This document shows positions 54,847 through 63,621 of a stretch of DNA of 64,000 nt, piece after piece. The DNA is from Dyella jiangningensis (lineage in GTDB: Bacteria > Pseudomonadota > Gammaproteobacteria > Xanthomonadales > Rhodanobacteraceae), in the NCBI RefSeq assembly GCF_003264855.1, contig NZ_NFZS01000001.1, positions 2,170,001 to 2,234,000 of the forward strand, in the 5' to 3' direction. A model generated the notes under the pieces. That model searched no databases. It was not told the DNA's origin and worked only from the letters and a program-made list of their open reading frames with translations. Made by a program: the position numbers and the translations under genes. Numbering within the stretch: position 1 is the stretch's first letter; every line of letters begins with the position of its first letter.

Positions 54847-55215
54847 GTGATCCGTGGAAGGACAGCACATCGGTGGGTTGCATGGCTGGCGATCGCGGCC
54901 GTGTGGCTGCTGGTGGCTGCGCCCACGGTGTCCCGCACGCTGGCTGCCACGGATGCCTGGCCTGAGCTGGGCGCCTGGTGCACGGGCCACGGGCTCGACC
55001 AGCACCATCCGTCAGCCCCGGAGGCCCCGGGCCTACACACCGACGAGTGCGGGTACTGCGCGCTGCTCGGTCACAGTCCGGCCCTGACGGGCCACTCCGC
55101 GGCCGCGCCCATGGCCGCCCTTCTGCCGGCCGCCGCGCCGGTTCATGAAGCCCCCGGGCATTGGCGTGCGCTGCCATGGCTGAGCGCACATCCGCGCGGA
55201 CCACCACGGGCCTGA
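54847..55215 (+). CDS. DUF2946-domain membrane protein, possibly copper-related
   Basis: The 122-residue protein uses a GTG start (54847) with a G-rich region upstream; TTG at 54811 is an alternative. It has one N-terminal hydrophobic helix (WVAWLAIAAVWLLVAAPTV) and the DUF2946 motif HTDECGYCALLGHSPALTGH. DUF2946 proteins are often next to TonB-dependent receptors, especially for copper, as here. The function is inferred only from motif and neighbour. Confidence 0.7.
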   Translation: MIRGRTAHRWVAWLAIAAVWLLVAAPTVSRTLAATDAWPELGAWCTGHGLDQHHPSAPEAPGLHTDECGYCALLGHSPALTGHSAAAPMAALLPAAAPVHEAPGHWRALPWLSAHPRGPPRA

Positions 55216-55395
55216 CTGCACATCGCCAGGCGGGGTGATGCGTCCAGCACGCATGCTGACCCCGCATCGGAAGGCCACTCGTGAATGAAGGCAGGCGTCG
55301 CGCAAGAAGCGCGCCGCTCGTTGCCGTGCGGGCGCGATGGCTTGCAGTTATCCCGGCAACGCACGGCGGTGCCGGTGAACCTAGGATGTCCTGCT

Positions 55396-57687
55396 ATGCG
55401 TTCCTCTTTCTTGCGCAGTGCGCTGCTCGGCTTGCCGCTGAGCGTGCTCGCGTCCTCCATTGCGCTGGCCCAGGGTGGGCCTGGCGCCGACAATCCCGAT
55501 GCAATCGATGGGCAGGTGACCAGCCTGGGTGCCGTCCGCGTGACGGCCGACACGCCAACGCTCGTGGCCCCCGGCTTCCCGGCGAGCATGGTCACCGTAC
55601 CGGTCGAGCGGGTGGAGGCCACCATCAATGCGGTCGACGTGGAAGATGCGGCCAAGTACCTGCCCAGCATCTTCATCCGCAAGCGTAACTACGGCGATAC
55701 GCAGCCGGTGCTGGCCACGCGTACCTGGGGCGTGAATTCCAGCGCGCGTACGCTGGTCTATGTCGATGACATTCCCATCTCGGCGCTGATCGCCAACAAC
55801 AACACCATCGGTGCGCCGCGCTGGGGCATGACCTCGCCCGACGCCATCGACCATATCGACATGCTGTATGGGCCCTTTTCGGCGGCGTACGCGGGCAACT
55901 CGATGGGCGGCGTGATGCGCATCGTCACGCGCATGCCGGAGAAGACCGAGGTCACCGTAAAGCAGACCGAGGCGGTGCAATCGTTCGATCTCTACGGCAC
56001 GCACGGCAACTACAGCACCAGCCAGACCACGCTCACGGCCGGCGGCCGCAGTGGCGATCTCGGCTGGTTCGTCGGCGCCAATGCGACCAACAGCTTCAGC
56101 CAGCCGCTGTCCCTCATCACCGGTACCGCCACGCCCGCGGGCACCAGCGGCACCATCCCCGCGCTGAACAAGCTGGGGCAGGTGGCGAACGTGTACGGCG
56201 CGGGTGGGCTGCTGCATACGCGCATGCTGGATCTCAACGGCAAGCTCACCTACGACATCACCCCGCAGTGGCGTGCGACCTACCTCGTCGGCTACTGGAG
56301 CAATCATGGCCAGTCGGATGTGGACAGCTATCTGACCGATGCCTCGGGCGAGACCACCTACGGCAAGGTGACCGGGTTCGCCAGCAACAACTATGACCTG
56401 AGCGCGCATCACCTGATGCAGGCGCTCTCGCTGAAGTCCGATACCAAGGGCGACTACGACGGTTCGTTCGTCATCACCCACTACGACTTCCTGAAGGACA
56501 AGCAGTGGTCGCCGGCGGGCGTCACCACCGGCACGGACTTCACCAGCAACGGCAGGCTGGCGAGTTACGGCGGCACGCAATGGACGACGGTCGACGCCAC
56601 CGGGCTCTGGCGACCGCAGGGCTACGGGGGCGCGCACGAAGTGTCCGTGGGCGCGCATGGCGATCGCTACGAGCTCGACAACCCCACCCGCAATCTCGCC
56701 GACTGGCAGGATCCGTCCAGCGTCACCACGCTGTACTCGGCGGGTCGGGGCAAGACCCAGACCGAAGCGCTCTGGATACAGGACGCCTGGCAGCTTTCTC
56801 CGTCATGGCTGCTGACGCTGGGCGGGCGCTACGAATGGTGGAAGGCGAGCGACGGTTACAACTACAGCGGCAAGACCGCCGTGAACCAGCCGGTGGAGAA
56901 GGCGGATGCGTTCTCGCCGAAAGCGACCCTGCAGTGGAGTGTGACGCCCGAGTGGCGCGTGACAGGCTCGCTCGCCAAGGCGGTGCGCTTTCCGACCGTG
57001 GGCGAGCTGTACCAGCTGGTATCCACGGGCTCGACCTACAGCGTGCCCAACCCCGACCTGAAGCCGGAAAACGTGCGTAGCGGCGAGCTCGCCATCGAGC
57101 ACGGCATCGACCAGGGCTTGCTGCGGCTGTCGCTGTTCCAGGAAAACACCCGGCAGGCGTTGATCTCGCAGACGTCGACGCTGCCGAACGTGGCCGTACC
57201 GGTCACCTATGTGATGAACGTGGGCGAGCTGCGCAATCGCGGCGTGGAACTGGTGGCGCAGAAGGACAACGTGCTGGTCCGCGGGCTGGATCTGTCCGGC
57301 AGCGTCACTTTCGTCGACTCCACCATCCTTTCCAACGACAGCTTCGTCAGCGCCACGGGCACCACCTCGCAGGGCAAGCATGCGCCCTACGTGCCGCGCT
57401 GGCGTGCCACGGTGGTGGCGACCTACCGTCCCGATGAAGCCTGGTCGTTTACGCTGGCCGGGCGCTACAGCGGCAAGCAGTATTCGACGCTGGACAACAC
57501 GGACAACACCTCGCACGTGTTCGGTGCGTTCGACAGTTTCCGGGTGTTCGACCTGCGTGCGCATTACCAGATCAACGACCATCTGGCCGCCTCGTTCGGC
57601 GTGGACAACTTCACCAATGAGAAGTACTTCCTGTACCACCCGTTCCCGCAGCGTACGTATGTGGCGGATGTGAAGCTGAGTCTGTGA
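55396..57687 (+). CDS. TonB-dependent outer-membrane receptor
   Basis: The 763-residue protein has a signal peptide (LRSALLGLPLSVLASSIAL), a plug domain (AAKYLPSIFIRKRNYGDTQP, MLYGPFSAAYAGNSMGGVMR) and a beta-barrel ending in the typical FGVDNFTNEKYFLYHPFPQR and KLSL. The start at 55396 has AGGA 8 bases before it. The neighbouring DUF2946 gene suggests copper or another metal as substrate, but no copper-binding motif proves it. The 180-bp upstream region does not show a cobalamin riboswitch. Confidence 0.92.
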   Translation: MRSSFLRSALLGLPLSVLASSIALAQGGPGADNPDAIDGQVTSLGAVRVTADTPTLVAPGFPASMVTVPVERVEATINAVDVEDAAKYLPSIFIRKRNYGDTQPVLATRTWGVNSSARTLVYVDDIPISALIANNNTIGAPRWGMTSPDAIDHIDMLYGPFSAAYAGNSMGGVMRIVTRMPEKTEVTVKQTEAVQSFDLYGTHGNYSTSQTTLTAGGRSGDLGWFVGANATNSFSQPLSLITGTATPAGTSGTIPALNKLGQVANVYGAGGLLHTRMLDLNGKLTYDITPQWRATYLVGYWSNHGQSDVDSYLTDASGETTYGKVTGFASNNYDLSAHHLMQALSLKSDTKGDYDGSFVITHYDFLKDKQWSPAGVTTGTDFTSNGRLASYGGTQWTTVDATGLWRPQGYGGAHEVSVGAHGDRYELDNPTRNLADWQDPSSVTTLYSAGRGKTQTEALWIQDAWQLSPSWLLTLGGRYEWWKASDGYNYSGKTAVNQPVEKADAFSPKATLQWSVTPEWRVTGSLAKAVRFPTVGELYQLVSTGSTYSVPNPDLKPENVRSGELAIEHGIDQGLLRLSLFQENTRQALISQTSTLPNVAVPVTYVMNVGELRNRGVELVAQKDNVLVRGLDLSGSVTFVDSTILSNDSFVSATGTTSQGKHAPYVPRWRATVVATYRPDEAWSFTLAGRYSGKQYSTLDNTDNTSHVFGAFDSFRVFDLRAHYQINDHLAASFGVDNFTNEKYFLYHPFPQRTYVADVKLSL

Positions 57688-57721
57688 GCTGGATGCCCGC
57701 CCGGTGCGATGCCGCGTTGCG

Positions 57722-57750
57722 GTCGCGCACCGGGTGCGCTCCTACAGGGG
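57722..57750. repeat. REP-like palindromic element
   Basis: GCGCACC-G-GGTGCGC with a flanking CTCCTACAGGGG. On the other strand it reads CTGTAGGAGCGCACC and onward, a form familiar from dispersed repeats in Xanthomonadales and Pseudomonas. It lies between the convergent ends of the receptor and the MBL gene. Confidence 0.5.
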
Positions 57751-57763
57751 CGGCGACAGGGCT

Positions 57764-59167
57764 TCAGTCGAGCAGGATGGGTTCGTGTTTGCCGGGCAGG
57801 CGTACGGTGAAGCCTTTCCCCGTGAGGCAGGTTGCCAGTGCCTGCATGCCGCGCTCGTATTCGCCATGGACGAGGAAGACGCCGCGGCGGCGGTTTTGAC
57901 CCAGCCATGCCAGCAGTTCGTCACGGCCGGCGTGGGCGGAGAAGCCGTTGATGGTCCAGATCTTCGCGTTGACGGCGATGTCTTCGCCAAAGATCTGCAC
58001 GCGTCGCGCGCCATTGACGATGCGTCGAGCCAGCGTGCCCTCCGCGGCGTAGCCGACGAAGACGATGCTGCTCTTTTCGCGCCACAGGTTGTGGCGAAGA
58101 TGGTGACGTATGCGTCCGCCATTGCACATGCCGGAGCCGGCCATGATGACTGCGCCGCCTTCGATGCGATTGATCGCCATCGAGTCGGCGCTGTCGTGCG
58201 AGAAACGAAGATTCGGCATGGCGAATGGATCTTCGTTGCGCAGCACGGCGGTGAATTCATCGTCGAAGCACTCCGGATGGCGTCGGAAGACTTCGGTCGC
58301 CGAGATCGCCATCGGCGAATCCAGGAAGACAGGCGTGCGCGCGGGAATGCGGTCCTGCCGCATGCCCTGGTGCAGGTAATACAGCACCTCCTGCGCGCGC
58401 TCGAGCGCAAAGGTGGGAATGATGACGTTGCCGCCGCGCTTCAACGTGCTGTTCACCGCTTCGTAGAGTTCGTCCACGGAGTCGGGCAGGGCACGATGGT
58501 CACGGTCACCGTAGGTGCTTTCCATCACCACGAAGTCGGCGGGCGGGGCCGGCGTCGGGTCGCGAAGAATGGGACGCCCGGGGCTACCCAGGTCGCCGGA
58601 GAACAGGATGCTGCGTGCCTGGTCGCCGTCCTGCAGGTTCAGCAGGATGCTGGCCGAGCCGAGAATGTGACCGGCATCCAGAAACCGGGCCTGGATGCCA
58701 GGAACGACACTGACGGTGTCACCGTAACCCACCGGGTCCGAAAAGCGCTCGAGTGCGTTGAAGGCGTCGTCCAGCGTAAAGAGCGGCGGCTGGACGGATT
58801 CACCGCGCCGTCGACTGCTGCGTTCGGCACGGGCGGCATCCTCTTCCTGCAGGCGTGCCGCATCCAGCAGCACGATGCGCGCGAGGTCGCGGGTGGCCGA
58901 GGTTGCCAGGATGCGCCCGCGGAATCCTTCGCGGACCAGGCGGGGAATGCGTCCGGCGTGATCCAGGTGCGCATGGGTGAGCAGCAGCGCATCGATCCGG
59001 CCGGGGTCGAAGCCGAAGGGTTCGGCGTTTGCCTGTTCCTCTTCGCGCGAACCCTGGAACATGCCGCAATCGATCAAGACCTGCTTGTCGCCGCAGCGCA
59101 CCAGGTGACACGAACCAGTGACCTGCTTGGCCGCGCCGTGGCAGCTGTAGAACATGGCGGGATGCAT
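57764..59167 (-). CDS. MBL-fold/beta-CASP RNA-processing-like metallohydrolase
   Basis: The 467-residue protein has the MBL signature LLTHAHLDHAGRIPRLV (HxHxDH), the H of DAGHILGSAS, FSGDLGSPGRPI, and the beta-CASP motifs VMESTYGDRDH, AGSGMCNGGRIRHHL and FSAHAGRDELLAW. The family (YSH1/CPSF-73-like) has RNase activity in studied members; some bacterial forms are induced in hypoxia. It is the last gene of a leftward cluster with universal stress proteins and an acetyltransferase. Confidence 0.92.
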   Translation of the reverse strand: MHPAMFYSCHGAAKQVTGSCHLVRCGDKQVLIDCGMFQGSREEEQANAEPFGFDPGRIDALLLTHAHLDHAGRIPRLVREGFRGRILATSATRDLARIVLLDAARLQEEDAARAERSSRRRGESVQPPLFTLDDAFNALERFSDPVGYGDTVSVVPGIQARFLDAGHILGSASILLNLQDGDQARSILFSGDLGSPGRPILRDPTPAPPADFVVMESTYGDRDHRALPDSVDELYEAVNSTLKRGGNVIIPTFALERAQEVLYYLHQGMRQDRIPARTPVFLDSPMAISATEVFRRHPECFDDEFTAVLRNEDPFAMPNLRFSHDSADSMAINRIEGGAVIMAGSGMCNGGRIRHHLRHNLWREKSSIVFVGYAAEGTLARRIVNGARRVQIFGEDIAVNAKIWTINGFSAHAGRDELLAWLGQNRRRGVFLVHGEYERGMQALATCLTGKGFTVRLPGKHEPILLD

Positions 59168-59240
59168 GCGTCGTGTTCCTGGTGGATTGGCGATGGTGCC
59201 GAAGGTCCAGCGTTGCGAATGCAGCGTGGCCTGTCGCCGG

Positions 59241-60089
59241 TCAATGCTGCATCAAGACCGGCACGTTGACGTGCTGCAAGACATGCCGGGTGGCGCCGCC
59301 GAGTACGCGTTCGCGCACCCGCGAATGGCCGTATGCGCCCATGACGAGCAGGTCCGACCTGGCGCCTTCGACTTCCCGCAGCAAGGCGACACCGGCTTCG
59401 CCGGGCGTGGCATGCACGCGCCGCACGCGCGTCTTGATGCCGTGGTTGGCCAGGTAGACGGCCGGGTCGAAGCGTGGCGCGTGTTGCGGGTCGTCGTCGT
59501 ACGTGGGCGCTTCGCCGTCGAGCAGCACTACGTCGCCTGCGCCGTGCACGAACGGCAGCGCGGCGTGCATGGCGCGAGCCGATTCGATGCTGCCGTTCCA
59601 CGTCAGCGCAACCCGCTCCGCCCGCACCGGGCCCTGCCAGGACGGAGGAAGGAGCAGGCAAGGCGTGCGGCAGGTGAGCAATGCTTCGCCCAGCACGTCG
59701 AAGGCGATGGTGTCATCGACCATGTCGCGCTCGATCACGATCAGGTCGTGCCAGGCACCGAGCTGACGCATCGTCTGCGCAATGCCTGCGCGGGTCACCA
59801 TCCACGACGCGCGATGCACGCCTGATTCCCTGGCCATCGCCAGAAACGACGCCTGGTCGCCTGGATGCTCGCGAGGCGGATCGATCAACAGCGCGAGCAC
59901 CGACGGCTCTGGCTCACCGCCATGCAACATGCGCAGGCCCGGGTCGATGTAGCAGCCGCTCAATCGCGCACCGAAAGCAGCCGCCAGGGATGCGGCGGCA
60001 AGCGCGGCAGGACTCCACGGGGACGTGGCGGTCACCAGCGCCAGTACGTCTGCCGGTGCACCGCTGGCCATGGCGGAAGGCGTGTTCAT
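59241..60089 (-). CDS. Tandem-domain universal stress protein
   Basis: The 282-residue protein begins MNTPSAMASGAPADVLALVT and contains two UspA-type domains. The second carries the nucleotide-binding motif LLVMGAYGHSRVRERVLGGA and ends THVLQHVNVPVLMQH-like (ATRHVLQHVNVPVLMQH). Its start overlaps the stop of the GNAT gene by 4 bases, so translation is coupled. Tandem USPs are typical of stress or hypoxia regulons. Confidence 0.9.
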   Translation of the reverse strand: MNTPSAMASGAPADVLALVTATSPWSPAALAAASLAAAFGARLSGCYIDPGLRMLHGGEPEPSVLALLIDPPREHPGDQASFLAMARESGVHRASWMVTRAGIAQTMRQLGAWHDLIVIERDMVDDTIAFDVLGEALLTCRTPCLLLPPSWQGPVRAERVALTWNGSIESARAMHAALPFVHGAGDVVLLDGEAPTYDDDPQHAPRFDPAVYLANHGIKTRVRRVHATPGEAGVALLREVEGARSDLLVMGAYGHSRVRERVLGGATRHVLQHVNVPVLMQH

Positions 60090-60682
60090 GACGGCCGTGC
60101 CTGAAGTTGGAAGCTGTGGACGACCTGCGATGTGTCGTCCGGATCGAGGCGTCGCTGGAAGCCCAGTGCAAGCGCCAGTGCACGCATGGCCTGGTTGCTC
60201 GCCGCGTCGATCGAGATCATGCGCCTGAAACCGTGTGAACGCGCTTCGTCGATCAAGTATCGCATCAGCAGGCAGCCCAGGCCGTGGTGCTGCCACGCGT
60301 CGGCGACGGTGACCGCGCATTCGCAGGTGTCGCCATCCATGGTGGCGCAGTAGCGAGCCACGCCGACTTCCCGGGCCATGCCTTCGACGACCACCACGGC
60401 GATAAGCGCCTCGCGCCGGTCGTGGTCGACATCCATCATCTGGTCGATCAATGCGTCGCTCGGCTGCTTGAAGTCGCACAGGAAGCGCAGGCGGCGCGAA
60501 TGGGGCGAGAGATGGCGGATGAAGTCCGTTTCCAGCTGACGATCATCCTCGCGCAGCGAGCGGATCAGCACGGCCGTGCCGTCGTCCAAGGTCTCCCGGT
60601 GTTCCGTGCCCGGGTGGAAATGCCCGGTTGCATGAAGCCGCGAAGCCTGGCTCGTATGGGTGGCATGAGTGATGAGTGACAT
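60086..60682 (-). CDS. GNAT-family N-acetyltransferase
   Basis: The 198-residue protein has an early TAVLIRSLREDDRQLETDFI and the acetyl-CoA-binding motif region VADAWQHHGLGCLLMRYLID, then SHGFRRMISIDAASNQAMRA. AGGAGG is 6 bases before the ATG at 60682. Similar GNAT genes sit in USP clusters in other proteobacteria and may acetylate metabolic enzymes under stress; that is inference. Confidence 0.9.
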   Translation of the reverse strand: MSLITHATHTSQASRLHATGHFHPGTEHRETLDDGTAVLIRSLREDDRQLETDFIRHLSPHSRRLRFLCDFKQPSDALIDQMMDVDHDRREALIAVVVVEGMAREVGVARYCATMDGDTCECAVTVADAWQHHGLGCLLMRYLIDEARSHGFRRMISIDAASNQAMRALALALGFQRRLDPDDTSQVVHSFQLQARPS

Positions 60683-60796
60683 AAAACCTCCTGGAGAATT
60701 TGGGTTCGCCAGGGCTTGTTCCGTGTCCCGACGATGATGATCGCTGCGATGCACGTTCAGCCGACGGGTCCGGCTTCGCGCGCGCCGATGGGGCGG

Positions 60797-61234
60797 TCAG
60801 TTGCACACCAGCACAGGCACGGGGCTGCCCAGCAGGACCTTTTGCGTTTCACTGCCCAACAGCAGGCGCGTCATGCCTCGGCGCCCATGCGAGCCCATCA
60901 CGATCAGGTCGCATTGCCTGGCCTTCGCCACTTCGAGAATGGTTTCGTTGGGTTGCTCGCCAAAGTCGGCTTCGCCCTCGAACGGAACGCCTGCGGCGTC
61001 TGCCATGGCGCGAACCTCTTGCAGATACTGCTCGCCGTCCGTCTTGGCCTGTTCGTTGTAGGCGAACTCGGTGGCGGCCAGCAGCGCGCCCATGTAGGCG
61101 ATGGTCTGGAAGGGCGGGATGATGTGCAGGACGGTGATTCTGCCCTGGCACAACTTGGCCAATTCGATGCCTTTCGTCGCGGCGCGCCTGGAAAGCTCGG
61201 AACCGTCGATCGGGATGAGGATGTGCTTGAACAT
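60797..61234 (-). CDS. Universal stress protein (UspA family)
   Basis: The 145-residue protein begins MFKHILIPIDGSELSRRAAT and has the ATP-binding motif LIVMGSHGRRGMTRLLLGSE and end VLLGSPVPVLVCN. The length is typical. It lies 114 bases upstream of the GNAT gene on the same strand and may head the stress cluster. It diverges from a close paralogue at 61469. Confidence 0.95.
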   Translation of the reverse strand: MFKHILIPIDGSELSRRAATKGIELAKLCQGRITVLHIIPPFQTIAYMGALLAATEFAYNEQAKTDGEQYLQEVRAMADAAGVPFEGEADFGEQPNETILEVAKARQCDLIVMGSHGRRGMTRLLLGSETQKVLLGSPVPVLVCN

Positions 61235-61468
61235 GGATGCCTCGCTGCAAGCCGCGGTGGCGGCAAAAGGGGTGACATCTAGCGTCGCGTATGCCCTGTG
61301 CAACGCCCGTCGTGACGATGCCTGCTGTCAGCGTAGACCTGTGGCAAGTCAGCGGACCGCCCTGGCGTCAATCTGCCGCATGATCGCAGCGCCATCGATC
61401 CGTCGGCATGCACGCCGCGCAAACGATCGCTGTTTACACTGGGTACGAAAGGACAAGGGGGTGAAGCC

Positions 61469-61903
61469 ATGTACCAGAGCATCCTTTTACCCGTCGACGG
61501 ATCCGAATATGCCCTCAAGGCGGTGGATACCGGCATCGAGCTCGCCAGACGGCTGCAGGCGAAGGTGTACGGCGTCCACGTGGTACCGCCGCTGCCGGCC
61601 ATTTCGTACGTGGCCGAACTGATCCAGTCGCGCGACTCCTACACCGATCTCGCCAGGGAGCGCGCCCAGGCCTGCCTGGACGAAATCAGTCGCCGGGCCG
61701 CTGCAGCCGGCGTGCCCTGCGAGACGGAATTCGTGTTCGATCTGCGGCCCTACGTCGCCATCGTCGCCGCGGCGACCAAGCATCACTGCGACCTGATCGT
61801 GATGGCCTCGCGTGGCTACCACGGGTTCGAACGCGTGCTGCTCGGCAGCGTGACGCACAAGGTGATGATCAGCTGCGACGTACCCGTGCTCGTGTGCCAT
61901 TGA
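61469..61903 (+). CDS. Universal stress protein (UspA family), divergent copy
   Basis: The 144-residue protein (MYQSILLPVDGSEYALKAVD; LIVMASRGYHGFERVLLGSV; DVPVLVCH) is closely similar in plan to the one at 60797-61234. The two are divergent across 234 bp, a region likely to hold shared control. A G-rich site lies before the ATG. Confidence 0.95.
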   Translation: MYQSILLPVDGSEYALKAVDTGIELARRLQAKVYGVHVVPPLPAISYVAELIQSRDSYTDLARERAQACLDEISRRAAAAGVPCETEFVFDLRPYVAIVAAATKHHCDLIVMASRGYHGFERVLLGSVTHKVMISCDVPVLVCH

Positions 61904-61975
61904 GCAGGGGCACCGCCGCGACGGGCGCAGCGCGACGGCGCCCCGCGTTGTGCTGCACTGCAATGAAGTCGTCGA

Positions 61976-62203
61976 TCAGATCTGGTCGGCGGGCGGCACC
62001 AGGTGGTGCTTTACCTGGATCGCGTCCAGCCGCTCGCATACCCAGCCATGGTCATCCGGCCCGGCATTTTCCTGCACTGCCTCGGCCAGTTTGTTGAAGG
62101 CTTCCCAGAAGTCGGCCGCATGCGGCTTGCTGCTTTCCAGGCCGGGCACGAAGCTGTCCAGCGCGTCGAGCATCTGATCGAGTTCTGCACGTGACTTGGC
62201 CAT
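61976..62203 (-). CDS. Small acidic hypothetical protein
   Basis: A 75-residue protein (MAKSRAELDQMLDALDSFVP at the start), helical and acidic, with a central AADFWEAFNKLAEAVQENAG. An AGGGTGG-like site lies upstream of the ATG at 62203. No known family is recognised. It diverges from the coiled-coil gene at 62326. Confidence 0.6.
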   Translation of the reverse strand: MAKSRAELDQMLDALDSFVPGLESSKPHAADFWEAFNKLAEAVQENAGPDDHGWVCERLDAIQVKHHLVPPADQI

Positions 62204-62325
62204 GCCAGCCACCCTACACCCCGACCCCATGAATGAGGCGCGAAAGCCTTATCCAAAGGGTCACGACCGCTTAACGGCCGCGCAGGCAGCTTAAATGTCC
62301 CCTGTGCCGAAGAAGCGGTGCGTGT

Positions 62326-62556
62326 ATGGAACAGGACCGCGAAAATGACCTCCTTTCCCGAGCGTGCGACGAACTGCTCGAGCAAAATGCCTTGCTGCAA
62401 CAAGAGGTCGAACTGCTCTGCGCCCAGCTGCGTCGGCATCCCGCCGGGGAAATGCAGATACGGGAAGCCCGGCGGCTGATGGAGGAGCTGACGGATGCCA
62501 CGCGGGGCTGCACGCCGTTCCCGTCCATGGGCAGCCTGGAAGCCGGCGCCTACTGA
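62326..62556 (+). CDS. Small coiled-coil hypothetical protein
   Basis: A 76-residue helical protein with heptad-like Leu/Glu spacing (ACDELLEQNALLQQEVELLC), then REARRLMEELTDATRGCTPF. It ends 7 bases into the convergent oxidoreductase gene. No function is recognised. Confidence 0.55.
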   Translation: MEQDRENDLLSRACDELLEQNALLQQEVELLCAQLRRHPAGEMQIREARRLMEELTDATRGCTPFPSMGSLEAGAY

Positions 62557-63560
62557 GCTACCTCCAGCACGATCTTCCCGATGTGCCGGCCTGATTCCAG
62601 ATCACGATGGGCGTCCGCCGCGCGTTCGAGCGGATAGGTCGCGTGGATGATCGGCAGGCAACGGCCTTCGGCCAGCACCGGCCATACATGCCGATGAAGC
62701 GCCTGGGCAATGGCGGCCTTCTCCTGCATGGTGCGGGTGCGCAGGGTCGAGCCGGTGACGATGGCCCGCTTCACCGCGATCTTCTGCAGGTCGACGCGCT
62801 CGGCGACAGGACCGCCCAGGAAGCCGATCAGGAGGAGTCGTCCGTCGCGCGCGAGCGTCGCGAGGTTGTCGTCGAAATAGCTGGCGCCCATGATGTCGAG
62901 GATGATGTCCGCGCCGTGATGCTCCGTCTTCGCCAGCACCACTTCGGCAAAGGCCTCCTGTCGGTAATTGATGGGGTCGCCGCCAAGCTCGCGGACCATC
63001 GCGCACTTCTCCACGCCGCCCGCGGTGGCGAACGTGCGGATGCCGAATTCGCGACAAAGCATCAGCGCGGTCGTGCCGATGCCGCTGGTGCCGCCATGGA
63101 TGAGAGCGATGTCGCCCCGTTGCGCGCGTCCGATCTCGAACAGGTTGACCCATACCGTAAAGAAGGTTTCGGGTACGGCCGCCGCCTGCACCATGGACAA
63201 GCCGCGTGGAATCGGCAGCGCCTGGGTTGCAGGCACGACGCAGTACTGCGCATACCCTCCACCGTTGGTCAGCGCGCACACCGTATCGCCTGTCGCTTTG
63301 CTCGCGACGCCTTCACCCAGTGCGACCACCGTGCCGGCCACTTCGAGTCCCGGTGTCGGGTTGGCGCCGGGTGGTGGCGGATACAGTCCTGCGCGCTGCA
63401 AGGCATCGGGCCGGTTGACGCCCGCCGCGGCAACCCGCAGCAGCAACTCGCCAGGGCCCGGCGTGGGCATCGGTACAACGCGTGGTTGCAGCGCTTCCGG
63501 ACCGCCGTGTTCGGCAATCCCTATCTCGATCATCGTGGCTGGAAGCGATGCGGTGTTCAT
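62550..63560 (-). CDS. NAD(P)H-quinone oxidoreductase (zeta-crystallin-like MDR)
   Basis: The 336-residue protein has the MDR layout: N-terminal GroES-like domain (VPMPTPGPGELLLRVAAAGV, NPTPGLEVAGTVVALGEG), then a Rossmann domain (GDIALIHGGTSGIGTTALML, FATAGGVEKCAMVRELGG) and a late DGRLLLIGFLGG. No zinc-binding Cys cluster is seen, so it is of the quinone reductase type, reducing quinones with NADPH. The ATG at 63560 is preferred; alternatives exist at 63566 and 63533. Confidence 0.9.
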   Translation of the reverse strand: MNTASLPATMIEIGIAEHGGPEALQPRVVPMPTPGPGELLLRVAAAGVNRPDALQRAGLYPPPPGANPTPGLEVAGTVVALGEGVASKATGDTVCALTNGGGYAQYCVVPATQALPIPRGLSMVQAAAVPETFFTVWVNLFEIGRAQRGDIALIHGGTSGIGTTALMLCREFGIRTFATAGGVEKCAMVRELGGDPINYRQEAFAEVVLAKTEHHGADIILDIMGASYFDDNLATLARDGRLLLIGFLGGPVAERVDLQKIAVKRAIVTGSTLRTRTMQEKAAIAQALHRHVWPVLAEGRCLPIIHATYPLERAADAHRDLESGRHIGKIVLEVAQ

Positions 63561-63621
63561 GACCATGCCGGACGGTGGGGCGTCGCCATGATGAAGCAGG
63601 GGTACGTCGACTCCCCGTGAT

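Noticed and set aside
55216-55395. Cobalamin riboswitch before the TonB-dependent receptor
   Set aside because: No B12-box or matching set of conserved stems was visible.
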